Positions 1 through 15,200 of a stretch of 64,000 bases of DNA are shown here, in pieces. The notes below the pieces were generated by a model. The model searched no databases, had not been told where the DNA came from, and saw nothing but the letters and a program-made list of their open reading frames with translations. Made by a program: the position numbers and the translations under genes. Every line of letters begins with the position of its first letter. Position 1 is the first letter of the stretch. Source of the stretch: Struthio camelus. Lineage: Eukaryota > Chordata > Aves > Struthioniformes > Struthionidae. The stretch lies in NCBI RefSeq assembly GCF_040807025.1, contig NC_090982.1:77541931-77605930 (forward strand), given 5' to 3'.

Positions 1-21
1 TAAGACAAACTGATATCGTAC

Positions 22-230
22 CATAGGATTTGCCGTTGATGGAGCACTTGTTGAAACACATGATGTTCTGAGTGAGAGTTCCTGTTTTGTCTGAGAAGAT
101 GTACTTGATTTGCCCCAGCTCTTCATTAAGTGTGGTGGTACGGGCCTGAGCCGGTGTGTCATTCACTGGGTAATACATTTTACGGTCCCAGTCAATGTAG
201 AAGCTGTTGCCCAAACGTATAATCTCTACA
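22..230 (-). CDS. ATP8B5: ATP8B-like exon 12: end of TM4 and phosphorylation site
   Basis: The acceptor AG lies at 231-232 and the donor GT at 20-21, both on the minus strand. The exon finishes the split Ser codon and encodes residues 350-419. It contains the cytoplasmic stretch [12 protein letters not shown] and the P-type signature [10 protein letters not shown], whose Asp (397) is phosphorylated in the catalytic cycle. It ends one base into the codon after NGKSY. This exon alone identifies a P4-ATPase of the ATP8 type. It is the last exon visible before the window edge. Confidence 0.95.
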
Positions 231-3200
231 CTGGTGAAACAGGAAAAGAAGGTGATGAAATATTCATTAGTTTAAGAGACAAGATCTTTATCTTAAGCAC
301 GACTGCTAGTAATTGCATTTAGAAGACAACTTTGAAAGTAATGACAGGGAGTACTCACCAGGTGGTCCCTAAAGTCTGAAAGACATGAGTGTCTTAAAGA
401 GTGTATATTAAGCACTGCTGAAGCAAGTACCATTGGAAAAATTGTTTAGGTTTGTGGTAAATTCCTTTCTTTTATTTATAAAACAACTTCTTAAAAATAC
501 ATTTGAAAAGTTTCAGAAGTATTTAAGAAACTTTAAACATCTGATGCTTTCTTTCAGTCTGTATTTGCTTCTGTCAGGGCCACCCTTCTGTCATAGAAAG
601 CCTTAGGCTGGACACTGAGTTAAAAAGCAGCAAGAAGTCACCCTCACCCAGACTCCTTCAAACCTTCTTTAATCCTGCTGTGAATGAGCGGCAGCACTGC
701 ACACCAAATAGGCTGTGGGTAGGCCATGTCCCTGGACCAAAGAGCGAGATGGCAGCAGCAGTGTGTTTCATTTGGTTCAGTTTAGGGAATGGTGGTCAGA
801 CTGAGCACATTTTCAGTCGGATGCTGGGCTGGGCTGAGCTGCGATGCCCGGGTTTGAGAACAGCCATGGTTGAAACAGCCCAGACTTCCAGAACAAGTGA
901 GTCATTGTGTAATTTAATATAATCATGGAGCTGTACCAGCACACAGGCAACATGAATTTCCATTTTGTTGTTGGTGTGAAACACTAGACAGGAATGGAAT
1001 GAATTATTCATATTTCCTAACACAGAAGAGAGTCTCAGAATGCAACTTCCAAACTCACAACTCTTCGCCTCTCTTGGCACCATTGTTGAAAGGGCAGCAC
1101 CAGGAGCTAAGAGTTGTCCTTTGAGGTCTGACATCACAAACTTTACATAAATGGTCTGTACAAATTATACACTAAGGATTCACTCTAGAGGCAGTAGCAA
1201 AGCTCCATGAAGAGTTAGATTCAAACAATAAATTGTACAGGCCAAGTCAGTCTGCACCCCAGCCTAAGGGTTTCCAAAGCATGACAGGCGTGTTGCCTCC
1301 CCTTTACACCTGCCTGCCTATCTGCAGGAACCAACACAGCACTATGACCTCTAGACAAGTGATGACATTCTCTCTGTTCATACTGTGCCAAGCCCAACAG
1401 GTCGTCAGGCTGGTTAAACATACCTATTTGGCAATTCAGTCCTCACATGAGCCCTACAGTCACATTGGAGAATGTGACATTCACTTTCTTTGGTGGACAG
1501 TGTAACCATGGAAGAGCAATGTGCTACCAGTAGCAGGTTTCCACTCTCACTCCCATAGTATCCTAAATGAAAACTTCCCCTTCAACTGCAAAGTCATCCT
1601 CCCCTCTCGACGACCTCACTGGTATCCCAGCTCCAGCCCTGGCAGAGCCCTCCCAAGGCAGCAGAAAGGACAGCATCGCTGTGGTGTGGAGTTATCCAAC
1701 AATGCGATTTTAGATCCTGACAAATCAAGGAGGGAATTAAGGAGAAGAAAAAAAGGTTAACCCTCTGTTCTTTAAAACCGCATGGGGCTTATTCTGACTA
1801 GTCAAGACCCACAAAGAAAGCAGTGGCTATTAGGGGTCCTCACTAGGTGGCACTGGCACTCAGAGCTGGCCTGGGCTGTGTGTCATACCCACAATGTAAT
1901 TCATTCATGTACTGGGAAAAGCGCTGCTCCCAACTAAAGCAAAAGTCAAAGCTCACCTAAGATGAAACATGAAATGAGGTTCAGGCACATACCTGACATA
2001 GAGCGAAATTGGGACCACCGTGTTTAGAATGATCACGTACGACCAGAACATGAGGAAGCCAGAGTAGGAGGCAGAACTGACATCCTCTGCCCAGGGCAGA
2101 TAGACCTGGAAGTAGTAGCCCTTATCGTACTCCCAGATGCCATTTCCAATGGCTAGGATAAGACACATCAGTGCTAAAAACGCAAAGATCTGCAAAAACA
2201 ACAAAGATATTGGATTTTAGAAACGTGGAATTTATTATGTACAGGTTAATCAAAAGACCCTAATCAGATTGGGTTAGACAGCCTGAATCACATGGAAATG
2301 GTTCCTAGTGGTGAAGGAGGAAAAAGAGCAAAAGCATGGCAATTAAATTCAAAGACAAAATTACACCGTACAGTCTCTTTGGTGATTTGGAATCACAAGA
2401 CATCAAACACCTGGGAATTTAGGTTCTAAGCAGGGACCTAAAATGAGGACCTCATGGGCAGCTGGCTACAGAACGTCAAACCTCACTAGATGTAAGCTGA
2501 GCTGCTGCTCCTCAAACATCTGCCTGCACACTTGGGAACAGAAATCTCACAAAGCACCTTATCTGGCCATTTGCTGGATGTATCATGGGCTAAGAACAAA
2601 GTTTTCCTTACAGTTTCTGAAAAAATACTAAGGATAATTTTTAATACAGCAAGTCCTGTACTCAACAAGTTGGAATTGAGTACTGGATACTATTCTGATG
2701 GTCAAAGGAGAGTTAATCACTGACTCAGAACTAATGGTTGCCTTGGTACCTGCCATCACAATCTGATTACATTTCCTTTGAGCAAACAGAGAGCAGCACT
2801 AACCAGTGATGTGTATCCTTAGACTTGAAAGAAGCTTATTTACTGAAGCCTAAAGCAACCAGTGGCACAGCAAGAACAGAATTTCAAAGTGGAACACCTT
2901 AGTAAAAACTGGGAATTGCTCAGGAACACCATTCCATAGGCATAAAAACATTACATAGGTCATAAAGCACTTGATTAAAAGAACATAGCAACACAATAAT
3001 TTGGAAATGAATATAAAAAGAAAGGAAAGAGGGGTAATTAAGAAAAATTAATATGAGCAGTAAGGAATCATTGAGCTATAAATAACTAATAGTCCTATAA
3101 AATATCAAGAAAAGAAAATGGTAAACTCATAAATAGAGATGTGGGAAAGGCAGTCATGTTCAATGACTTTTCTTCATTTTAAATGAAGCAGAAGGATGTA

Positions 3201-6200
3201 TCTATCCCATATGATGTAGCAGATGGAAAAGACAGTTTACCATCTGTAACAAGGAACAGTACGTAGCTCTATCTGCTAATAATTAGCATTGTCAAAATAG
3301 GTCCAGGTAATTCAAATATAACAGTTTAAAGGAACTGGCTGAGAAATTCTCTTAACTAGTAGAGTTAATTTTTAACAATGCTTGAAAAGCTGGGGAAGCT
3401 CCACTATCCTGAAAATCTGCCAACACAATTCCAGTATTTGAAAGGTAGAAATGGTGACCATGGGAAAGATAAACTGAAGTTAGCTTGACATCGTTCCTGG
3501 AGAAAGGGTGATAAAAGCAATTCTGTTGATATGGAACATTTGGACTTTTCCAAATATTTGACTTAGCATGACCAACATCCTAATAAAAACATGAAGATAC
3601 AGAATCAACCAGCAGCACAATAGGGGACTAAGCATCATTTCTTGCAACTATGGCTATTAAGGAGGAAATACCGGTAAACTGGGCCATTACGTATAAGGCC
3701 AGCCAGTAACAGTCATATTACCACACAACTTTTTAAAAAATAATTGAGGTACAAACAGAGAAACTTTTGTTCATAAAGCTGATATTTATGTTGCTGAGGT
3801 AAACTATGAGGGGAGGAAGGATACCTTTAGAGAGAGATTTGAATTGCTTCGTTGAAAGCGCATACCCTACCAAATTAAGATTAATATCAAGAAGACGCTA
3901 AAGAAGGACTGCACTAAGTAAATGTGCTGGGCTCATTCTCAGGAGACCAGTTTATTTCCACACCAGTAGTAGCTTATCTACTGAATTCCAGCAAGTCCAT
4001 CAAGTTTCTCCACTTGTGAAACAGAGACAACTAGCAAGGAATGCAGTGTGGTGCTTTTCAACCTCTGTGACTGGCACTAAAAACAGCCTACAAGTAGCAC
4101 TGCTACGGTCATGATGATCTAAGGATATAATAGAGGCATGACCTGGGGATGGGTAATGGACATAGATGGAGAAAACAGACAAGCTTGTCCATTTTTCTAG
4201 AAATAAATGAAAGATATTACTTGCCTCTGGAGACATAGTCTCTTGTAAAAGAAATTAATTAGAAGAGCCAGCTGGCTTTTTTTATCATTATGCCCTGAAA
4301 GATTCCTGGTTGAGGTCGCACAGGTTAAAAATTGTCAGTTTGTAGTATATCATCTTCTACATAGGAAATTCAGTGTGGAAACAAGTATGATTTAGCAAGA
4401 GAAATAAACATGGGGCAGACAGCAGCTGAAGTTTCCCATATCACAGCAGCTCCTGTCCCCGGACCCAACTACTGCACTTATATACTGCCTTATATACGCT
4501 TTGCTTTATGTACATTTTGTATATCTGCTCTCATCCGTACAAGGTTGGATTTGTGTATAACACTTACGCTTATACAAGGATTGCTAACACACTTCACTTT
4601 GAGACGCATGCGAAAGACTGAGCTGTTGACCCAACAGCAGCCCCAGAGATTAATTTCCATAAGGAGAAACAACTGTGTACAGGGTGTTGTACTCATTACC
4701 ACAGCCTCTGTAAGAGAAGGATGTGAATAAACCAGATCGCAGACCTGCACATGACCTGCTCATGGGGCTTCCCACCGTGAACATCCTCTCTCTTTGGGAC
4801 TAGACCATGCAGTGCCCATGATGTATCCTCTGAAGGACTGAGTAGTTGTTTTTTTTATAAAGAGAAGATGACTTTTGACAGACATTTCATGTCAGACTAT
4901 GACTGCTTCAGTTTCTTTATTGGCACTTTGGAGTTCTGTTTTGGGATTTGAAGCAATAAGGCATTTAGAGCTGACAGTGACAGCTCCATTTCTCTGAAAA
5001 TGTGCTTATCCAAGCCTGCAGAAAAAGCAAGCCTCAGAGCAAAACGCATTCGTGGTGCTGGTGGGTGTGTCCTCAGCCGAGGAACATTCACTTCTTTCTG
5101 AGATCTCTGAGAAATACTGTGTTCCTCTCCCTCTGATTTCAGTCCTATGCTGCCAAACACTCCCAAACATGAAAAAGAAAACTACGGTTTCCATATGGAA
5201 AGGTTTATTCCTGATTGATTAACTCTTGTTGAGATACACAAGGGCTACATTTAACCAGGACTCTATTTGAATGCCCTGCTTAAACACTGTTTTGTAAGTT
5301 TCACGGACAATTAAACACAAAATAGCTTTGCTTGTGTTCACATGGAACAAGTTTCATTTCACTTAAAATGAGCTATTTATAGCAAGCTATAGCTGCTTTG
5401 TGTTTCCAAACTCAAGACTGCAACACAATGCCTCTTTTTATGACCACGCTTTGTAAACTTTGACCATAGAGTGAGCTGAAAGGACCTCATGCCACATTCC
5501 CTTTGGTGTATGAAGAACCAGGTGGTTAGAGTAGAACAGAACTGTACTTGGATGCCAAAATGTTAAGTGCCTTAAAAATGCATGAGAGAGAAAAACACAC
5601 GCTTGGCTCAATCAATGTCCAAGAACCGAGGCAGAGGCTGATGCAATCATCTGCAACTTGCTCAGTTTTTTAAAACAGAGCCAGGAGCTAAATTGATCTT
5701 GTTCATGTTTACAAAGAGAGGCCAAACAGTCTGAAGACTCTGGGTGGGACCCTTAACTTGTGAAAGAAGAGTAGGCAAACCCTAATCAAGCGTTAAATCC
5801 ATAGTTCCCTACTCACTTTTTCTCTGCTCTGTTTCCTTGCACTAGGGATCCAATATAGCTGGACCCTGCATCCCTTCCTCCTTCCCAACTACATCACAAC
5901 AGGACACCTAAGAAAATGTGAAGTTTTTCAAACATCTGCAAAATTCTGAATATTAGGCACTCATGCTGCACAGACCTTCTTTTCTGTGTCCCCCCCCTAA
6001 GTCTGAGGAGACAACACACGGAGGAAAACATCAGCATAGACTGGCATAATGTTGCTAAAGTCAAGGGAGTGAGCGTCCTTACTGCACACTGAGTAAGGAC
6101 TCAAGGGTGCTTGAAGATGACCCTGGAGTTGCTCTCTGTGCAGTGGCATTGCTTTATAGCAAATACACACATGCACATGGTTCAGGAGGGCACTGTAACA

Positions 6201-9200
6201 GCTCTGGGAGCCAGTGTCACTGGTGCCGCTTTGGTATAATTTTCAGACTCACAGCACACTACATACAGCCTGTGTTCTGGCAGTGGCACGGCTGTCCACT
6301 AACTTCTCCTATCTCTGAGCACAGCTAAAGAGTTTTTGCAATTCTAAAATAAAAACAAAAACAGGAGGGCAGGGCCTGGGATAAAGTGCCAAGGATGGCG
6401 AGATGAGGAAGCTTGGAGATATACGTGTTATAAGACCCCATGCTGAAGAGGCACAAAGCCTCCGAGGGAAGGCAGAGCTCAGGACAGCCGGTCACAGGGC
6501 TTTGCGCTAGGCTGTAATGGACAGGCTGCTGGGGGAGGCTTCCAGATCTTTTCTCCCCAGGGCCTGCTCCAGCACCAGGGGGATGAATCCTGGCCCCAGC
6601 TTGCCCGGAGAGCAAGGGCAGGAGGGAAGAAGAGGGAACAGTGAATGCTTGTAGGAAGAGGTGACCGTAAGAGTGGCCAGCTCTTCCTGTAAGATAAAGG
6701 GAAGGCAGTGGAACATGCATGAAGAAGCATGACAAAATTGCATCCAAAGGAAAATAAAACCCTGAAACTAAGGAGCTTTCCTTCATGTAACATTGAATAA
6801 AGCAGTGTCAGAATGTCTTTGAAGACTGGCAGTAGCAACCAAAACAGTCCCTTGCCTGAGTGGCTTTTAGCTCAAGTGGTAAAGTCTTGGGAGGGTTTCT
6901 GTAGAAAATTCACTATCTCCAGGTGGAAATGTTTGCTCTTTGTTAAAACTGCTGACAAGCTTAAACCTCAAGTCAGATTTGTCTCCTAATTTGTGGAGAG
7001 TACCTGCTACACAAGATTAGTGTTCTCAAATTTGCCAGCTGCTGAAAACACCAGTTTCTGGGTGTTAATGAGACCGTAGCTAACATTTTACCCTAATGTG
7101 TTAAGTCAAAAGTTAGCATTACGTACATCAACAGACTTGAGATAACCAAGTCCTGTGCAGATACCACCAAAGATGCCAAGCAATCAGCAAGGAGAGGGAG
7201 AACTGCTAATGTTAATTTAAATAGAAAATGACAAAATTATCAGAAGAAGAAATTTGCAGGCTTCAAAGGGATTCTCACAAAAAAATGTGAAGAGAGAGAG
7301 AAAGAGAGAGAAAGCACAGCAATTGAAAAGCTCAGAAGAAAGGTCTGTAACACTGTCAATGTAATGGCCTTGCTTTGCAAGATAGGCAGGCCAAGGCATT
7401 GCAGAAGTCTGTATGCTAATAAATTTTTACAGAACTCGTCTTTTTATCATTAGTCACTTCTGATAGCCCCTCATTTGTGAGGACAAGAGGTGGAGCATTC
7501 AGAAATGATGAACACATCTGAAGAAATGAAGACAAATTAATCAGACTTACCACTAACACAAGGACATTCATGAGCCGATCGATGCTTGTCCGTTTAAAAG
7601 TTGTTTTTCCACTGTTCTGCATCAGTTTGGTATCTGGCCCTGGAGATCAAATACACTCATGATTTCTAGTAACAATGCTTAACAGTTCAAAAGTTGATTC
7701 GGTTTGATGCCTCACCATGCTTTATAACACAAATACCCATCAGAGCCTTCTTGAAAGCAGGTGCAAGTAGTTGATAGTGTTGGTGGGAAACCCAGGCAGA
7801 AAAAGGTTAAATAACTTGCTTTAGATCATATGGAGAGATTCATATATAAAACCATTCATTCTGGATTTGGATCCTGCTCTCTTCTGTCAAAAATCAATCC
7901 TCCCTTTCGGGTTTAATTACTTCTCATAGAATACCTGCTAATGCTCTGTTATTGGTGGCATATTACACATTGTCTCAAATGTCTATAGCACTGTAGAAAC
8001 AGAAGTTCTACACTTGTAAAAAGCACAGATCTAATAGCCTACAGTAACATCAGTAAAGATCCTGATATTCCAATAGGGATTGCAATCATATAGAACTGAT
8101 AGAAACTCTTAACAGTGGGAAGTTTTGTATATGCTTGGAGATACAGAAAGTCTCCTATTGGCCAATGCATCCTTAAACAGACTTAATTCTTAAATTCTCC
8201 CTTATTGATCGCTCCGTTAAGATTTCTGTCATGTTATTTGCTGCATGAGTTTATGGAATAAGAGACTGCCTTTGCTTACCAAAGTACTCCATCAAGATGG
8301 AATTGGATGTTGTAATGTAGCATTTGCAATTCAGATTTCTCTTATAGACCACTATAAAAAAATTCCAAATTTAAATCCCCTGTAGTATGCAAAATTTCTA
8401 GCCTAGAGTTCAGTCAAGGGATCACATGTATAGTCTTTCTCTTGCTCTTGTACCTGGCAGAAACAAATTTTCTGAAGAGGAAAATATTTGGTTGCTTGGT
8501 ACTTACTGTGTTTTATGTGCTCACATGTTAATGCTGCTGTGCTCTGCAATTCACAATGTACATGTTGAGTTTTTGACCTACCAGCATAAATAACGAGACC
8601 AAAGCACCACTCTGTGTTCCTAATAGTACAGCCCCTCAGCAGCATCTTTTCATTGTCCAGGGCATACTTTTCTCCTCGAAGAGTAAGAGTTCCTGTGAAC
8701 TTATCTAGTTTGTTATTTGGTGCCTCACATTTGACTTCACCTGTTAAAAAAAAAAACAAGATAGAAGATGGTGGAAATCTTTCTAGCCTAGAAATATGTC
8801 AGTCAATACATACTGCATTCTCAGCTGTTCCCCAGATGTTGCTGCAGTCCACCTCCTGGCTCTGTCATGCCCATCCTTTATCCTGTATTTCCTTATGTTT
8901 TGGGATATTGCTCTTACCCCATTTTCATGTCATAATCCCATGGGCCACAATGAATCTGGATTTATCCTGGTCTCTGAATATAGCAATTTTGTACTGGTAT
9001 AGCCCAACACAAAGTCTCCATTCCTTATATGTGGGTGAGAAGAAATGTTGAACCAGCAACATACTTTTAATCCTTCTACAGCAAGTTCATAGTGGTAGGA
9101 TGTCACTGGATAATTTTAGATAGCAGTTGCTGACCTCACATAATTCTTATTCCATTTTCTTTAAAAACTGCACAAGCCCAAATGAGAAAATCAATGCCTG

Positions 9201-12200
9201 AAGGTTGCAAGAGAGTAATTAAGTGAGGTGTCTTTGCTCACTACTTTCTAATTTCAACTCTTTCATACCCTAAGTCCCACTGGCACCTGAAAAAAGAAGC
9301 TGGTACTTTTGACTGTGCAGCTGACACTGTATGTGATTGGAGAGACTGTTTCTTTTTCCATATTACATATTTACTTCTTATAACAAAATGTGTTCGCACA
9401 ATACTGCCAACACAGATATTTCAATATAAAAATTATTATTTAAGTCAACACTTACAGCAATATTTAAAGATTGAAAGAGCCCAAGGGATGTATTGGAAAG
9501 AACTGGAAAATGCAGTTTATTGAAAGTGATTCCAATAGCTCATTCTATTCTGTTTATCAACAGACATAAGATATTTTGATCACAGACTGCAAATATCTGC
9601 ATAAGGACTAGCATTTGCCTGGAATACAATTCTTCCAGTTGTTCTCAGACAAAACACATCAAGCTCAAAAGATTGGAAGCAAAACCTAGAGAAATCCAGA
9701 AAAAAGTTCATTAGGTTTTGTGATACTATCTATCTCCATCGCCGCAAATTTTAAATTCAAGAACAGATGTTCTTTTTGTAGAAAAGTAGCCACACTCTAG
9801 TGCAGACAAATTATAAGACTTGACAGATGAAGCAATTGGGAAATTCTAAGACACATGTGACATCAGAGCCCACACTAATAACTATGATAATCTTTTATTT
9901 TATCGTCTAGTTAATCTAAAAACAATCATACCTGCACTCCATAATCTCCAAAAGTCTAGGGTAACCAGGCCTATCTCACTACAACCCTTGCAACACCTGA
10001 AAAGCACATAGAAAACAGAGGTTTTGCCATGTAACCTGAAGAAGAACACGGTGAAGCTTTGGTAAACCAAAACTGGGGCATGCCTCGGCAGCTGAAGATC
10101 CCTCACCAGGAATATTGTGCCTCTCCTCATGCTAACTGCGGGACGCTGCTTGTGTGAGTACTTTGTATGCTAACATTCAGCGCTGCTTTCCAGTTAAGTG
10201 AGTGGATCCACATTACTGGTATGCTGATAGTGAAATCAGAAGAAATTCATCCAAGTCAGGCTGGTCAACCAAAAAGCAAGACGCTCTAGAGATTCACCCA
10301 ATATAGTTGCAGTAACTCTGGTAACTCTGCAGCTGAAGATACCTCAGCAAGACACTACGCTTCCTGTCTCCTTCTACCATTAACAGCAAGAAGATATCTG
10401 AATGTGTTTCACCCAGATCAGTTCAATACTGCCAAGGCTACATGCAACCAGCAGTAGCTAACTGAAAAGTATCGTTTCCTTTCTCATCTCCCAGCTCCCC
10501 AAATCAAAGAAAAAAAGCTCATCTTTTGGCATGCATCTCCCTTATCTGAACCATCACAATGTCAACAAACATAACGGACATTAAGCATTCCATTCAGTGC
10601 CTCTATTAGCTTTTCAACCCTTTCCTCTCTTCCTGTCCTAAGAAGTAATTAGATAAAGAGTTACATAAATATTTAAATACTTCTACAGAGGTTAGCTAGG
10701 GAAATACAGAGTTAGGTCTGATTCTAGGCACTCTTCCCAGTATTCTTCCAAATATAAATCATCCTGGGAAATATTTTATTCATTTTAAGTACTGCAAAGA
10801 AGCCACTTTTATTTACAAAATAACTAAAATAGAGAACCAAAGAGTAAATAAATATTAGATAAGAAAAGTTTTAATTTTCCAGAAGATTTTGAAACATTTT
10901 ATAATCATGCAGTTTCAAAATTGCAGTATCCTCAGATAGCATTACACAGAAGATTTTTGAAAAATGATTTAGACAGAAGGTTTTGCTTCCAAAACTGATA
11001 CACGCTGCAGCCTCTTCAGGAAAATAATTTAGACAAGCAACTGGGATTATTAACATAAAGTTTCTTATGGCACCTGTAAGAACATACTTATCAAGACCTA
11101 AAGCACTCAGAACCCCAGCCCTCACTTCAAAGAAACCCTGATGTACTGAGTTGTCACTCAGCTGAGAGGAAACACATTACTTCATAAAAACCTCAATGTA
11201 GAAATCAAAAGAAAAGCCCATGCATTTGGACAGTACTACCAGAGACTGTCCAAGCTATGCCAAATCTCTGCTGCATCCCCACCATTTGTACAGGAATTGT
11301 CTAGTTATTTCAAAGATATTTCTTTGAAAAATATCTCCTGAGAATCTGCTGTCCTCAAGAAGTTCCAGGGACAGCAACACTCAACTCCACCCCTTCCCAT
11401 ACAGACTCACACTGCAGTCCTGCCCTCATATCTAAGCCAGCAGAGCACTGCAAAACATAGCTAACATTGACTGGTCTGTTATCCTATCCTCTCTCCAGAG
11501 AAACAACTGTGCGAGCATGGATTATTCTGTTTTCAACACGTCTGGCTGCTTTCTGTATATGTGCTGCTATATGTTTATGATATAGAAAACAGTGCTAAGA
11601 AAGGACACCTTGTCTGTTAACCACATCTGCACTGTATGTCTATAAATATTTTAAAATATCGTCTTTGTTGTGGTGTTGAGAGAGCAGAGAAATACTGGCA
11701 GCGCAAAGCTTCACGCTGGGAAGTCAGTCCTGTGTCATGTGTGCACAGACCAGAGTTAGTCCTCAGATCAGCACTGGGGCTAGGAAGTGCAGGCTACATC
11801 AGTGTAAAAGTGGTCTGGTACAAATACTGCTGAGAAACCAGTTCCTACCGTGCAATTAAAAGAACTGTCAACATGTACAGACAGATGCTAAAGAAAAAGG
11901 TGCAGCCACAAGGAGACTTGCACTCAATGCCCTTTAACCCAACAGCCACACCTGGCACTGGAGAGACCTACAAGCAAAGGGGAATCTTTTCCTCTATATA
12001 TGCTGTTGCTATCCATTGTACAGACTGCAATGTACCAGTTCTGTTTTGCTGCTACTGTATCCAGAGGAGTCCTATGCAGGAAACAGGACAGCCTGGAAGG
12101 CAGGCTCCCAGTCTCTCTCTGGACTTTGGTGTTTGGAAAAATGCTTTGGGAATTTAATTTTCCACATAGACTCACCATCAAATTCTGTCAGTTTCTGAAG

Positions 12201-15200
12201 ATCTTCTCCAAGTTCTGCAGTGACTGTCAGTGCCTGCTTCACCTTGAGGTTTGTTTCACTGTAATAAATTACATGAGACATAAAAGAATGAGCCTAGCTC
12301 TCCCTGAAAGATCACTTCTGTTCCTGAGGATGGTCTCGTCCTCCTTAGACATCTGATGGATCACGCTGTTATGGGCCTTTTTTACCTGGCCATAACAATA
12401 TCATTATCTCTTCCTATTCCAAAGAGAGGTGGTCTAGAGGAATGCTGGACGTGTTAGCAAAGAGGGTGAGCTGGCTCTGTCTTCTCACCGTCACTGCAAA
12501 GCGTGACACCAGGCATCACAGCTCCCTGAGCAGCTCACCGTCCATCCTGCCGCTCATACCACACTCAGCCCTGAGGTATCAGAACATAAAGGAGAGCTCT
12601 GGATCTTCTGCTATGATACTCTGGCCCTCAAGAGTACTGAAGTCCTGGGACTAGCCAGCTAGCTGGGGAAGTGAGTTGAAAATGGGGTCCTGCAATGTCA
12701 AAGAAGCACTTCACTTGGTCAGAGCCTCCTAGTTTTCCCTAGCACTTGCATGAACCAGAACTACAGGCTCATTTTCAGCAAAAAATGGAAGGAGAAAGTC
12801 CAGAGGGCTGTGTGTAGCGGCTGTCTAGAGAGACTGGGTCTCTCTAGTCTTGCTTGGTCCTTCAAGCAAGGCCAAAGTCCACAGCTGAGGATGGCTTCAG
12901 ACAACCAGAAAAGGTAAGCAAATTCGGTCATAAAAATGAGGTCAGCTCCAGTTTATTCCAATTAACACAAATTAGTTGTAGCCCTCTGTCTTGTGGCCAG
13001 TTGCCAGTTGTGCACCAGAGTGAGCAAAGTTTGGATGCCTTTGTGGTGTGCATGGATGTAGCAGTCCAAAGAAGATTACTGGAGCTATTCATTGCGATTA
13101 TTTCACCTAAATAATTTGGCTAAGAAAGAAGACTAAGGCAGATATAAAAGCCAGAAAGCTTCTGCCAGTGACTTTAGATATTGCAGGAACAAATTTAAAC
13201 TAACTCTGAGTGTCAGAAGAACTGTTACTAAAAATCAGAGGGTACCAAGCCCCTCCCCATATGACATTTGACATGCGAGAGTGAAGAGTATCCACCAGAG
13301 ACATCATTTTTCAAGACACTTACCTGAAGATTATTCTAAGTATTAGGAAACTATTGCTACAGAAGCCATTGCAGGTAACAAGGTGCATTTTGACTTAACC
13401 TTGGACCCACATCAGACAACTGCTTGACTTAGTAAATGATGGATCTGATTGCAATCTTCCCATGCAGTGTGTTGGAGCTAAACAATTATGCTTCCATCTA
13501 GTGATAAACCCCCTTAGCAGGAAAGCTGAAATGACTTTCAACTCTATGGAGAACAATAAGATGAGAGTAGGGGGCAAGCAAATGTTCAATAGGCAAAGAA
13601 TGCATTTAGATGGTTCTCAGTATGGAAGAAGTGCAGATAGGACGAGGGAGGAAACAGCAGGCAAACAGGATTGACCTTTGCTGGCCATGTACAATCCTGG
13701 TCATTGATCTAGCAGGATATATGATAACAGCTCTTGTGATTCAGCTCTGAACTTGGCAGTGCTGGAAACGCCGAGATAGATAGCCTTCGTGGCATCAAGG
13801 GTCACCACACAAAATTTGGCCTTGCACTGGCAGCAGTGATTGTGCCTGAGGACCAGGCTCACTTACTTACCCATCCAGTTCAGCAGTCTCGATATATGTC
13901 AGGCTATGCGGCTCACTGCTTGACAATAACAGTAGATCAGCCTGAACACAAACAAACAGATGTGGCATGAGCTCACACAGCCAGAGACCAATGGCACCAC
14001 TATGCCACTTGTGGTTTCCGAACACTGCAGCTCTCTGAGGCAGTTAGCGTCACTACTGTCTAATTTGCTTGTGAGTGAGAAGAGTAATTACAAAGACCAA
14101 ATGTGCTCATCATGGAGAGAAACTGTACTCACCGTCACAAAGTTGTTGTTTTCTAGTTTTATTATATCCCCTACTTGGACGTTCATCCATTTTTCATCCT
14201 TCAACCTGCAAGAAAACTCCTTTTAAGTAAGCACATAACGCAAATACTCTTAGGAACCTAGGAGACTCAGCTCTGCTCCTAAAGCCAGGTTGTAAGCGTT
14301 ATCAGGAACTGGACTGTAGATTAAATGGAGCAGGGCCAGCCAGTCTGTGGCCTGGTCCATGCTAAACTCTGAGAGACTATCATGATACAAAAAGGTAGCA
14401 ACAGTGTTCACGTGGCGACACATGCAAGGTTGAAACCAGGTCCCACAATAGCAACACAGTCCATGTGCAATGTCCTGTCTGGACTGATTACTCCCTTCCT
14501 TCCCCTAAAGAGTCACACTGGCTTATAAAGAACTCTCTTCTTCATTGTAACAGATATCCCAAATGCCTGGGAAAATTGCCAGTTATGTTAGTTATGTTAG
14601 TTCTAAGCAGGATTGAGGGCCAGAACAGCAATTCTGACCCTGTGTGGGACTGGCTGTTAAAAGGGCAGGAATCCAGGTGCTACAGCTGGTTAAGGCAGTG
14701 CCTGCAATGGCCTTTACAGCGCTAATCAAGACGTCCAGCTAAATGGCAAATGCCAACCTAACCAAGTCGTGTTGTCTGTATCTGAAAAAAACTTAAAGAT
14801 GAAAATGTCAAGAATTATTTCAAAATAGGACTGGGATTCAGGCTTGAGCTCATCTCAGCCCTTTCTTATTCGATGTCAGCCAGAGCTGGGCAGGACCTCT
14901 GGTTTCTAGGTGTTTTGAAACAGGCAGAATCTTAGCAAATTTGCATTTCAATGCAATTGTTTAGTAGACACAGTAACTAATACACAGTAAACTAAGAAAT
15001 TAGTTTACTTAGCTGAAAATATTAAAAGCATGTGCCTATTCTTCAGCTTCCAGTTCTATTTTTAACTGTCTGAGCATCTGTTGGGGTTTACACAATATAC
15101 TGCTATCTATAGTACAGAAAAACTATCAGAGCCACCAGGGACTTCACAGCTGTCAACAGCTGTGTCGTATGGACAACTGGACTCCATGGAGCTGCAAGTA

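Noticed and set aside
6325..6786. A 153-codon open frame on the minus strand
   Set aside because: It lies inside intron 10, resembles no known family and overlaps two other open frames on the same strand. None fits the splice chain of the host gene.
8614..9051. A 145-codon open frame on the plus strand
   Set aside because: Its first part is the antisense of the actuator-domain exon at 8,582-8,740; the rest is intron.
10085..10345. A duplicated element suggested by the near-match gcagctgaagat(c/a)cctca at about 10,088 and 10,330
   Set aside because: The similarity stops after about 19 bases on both sides, so chance is a sufficient explanation.
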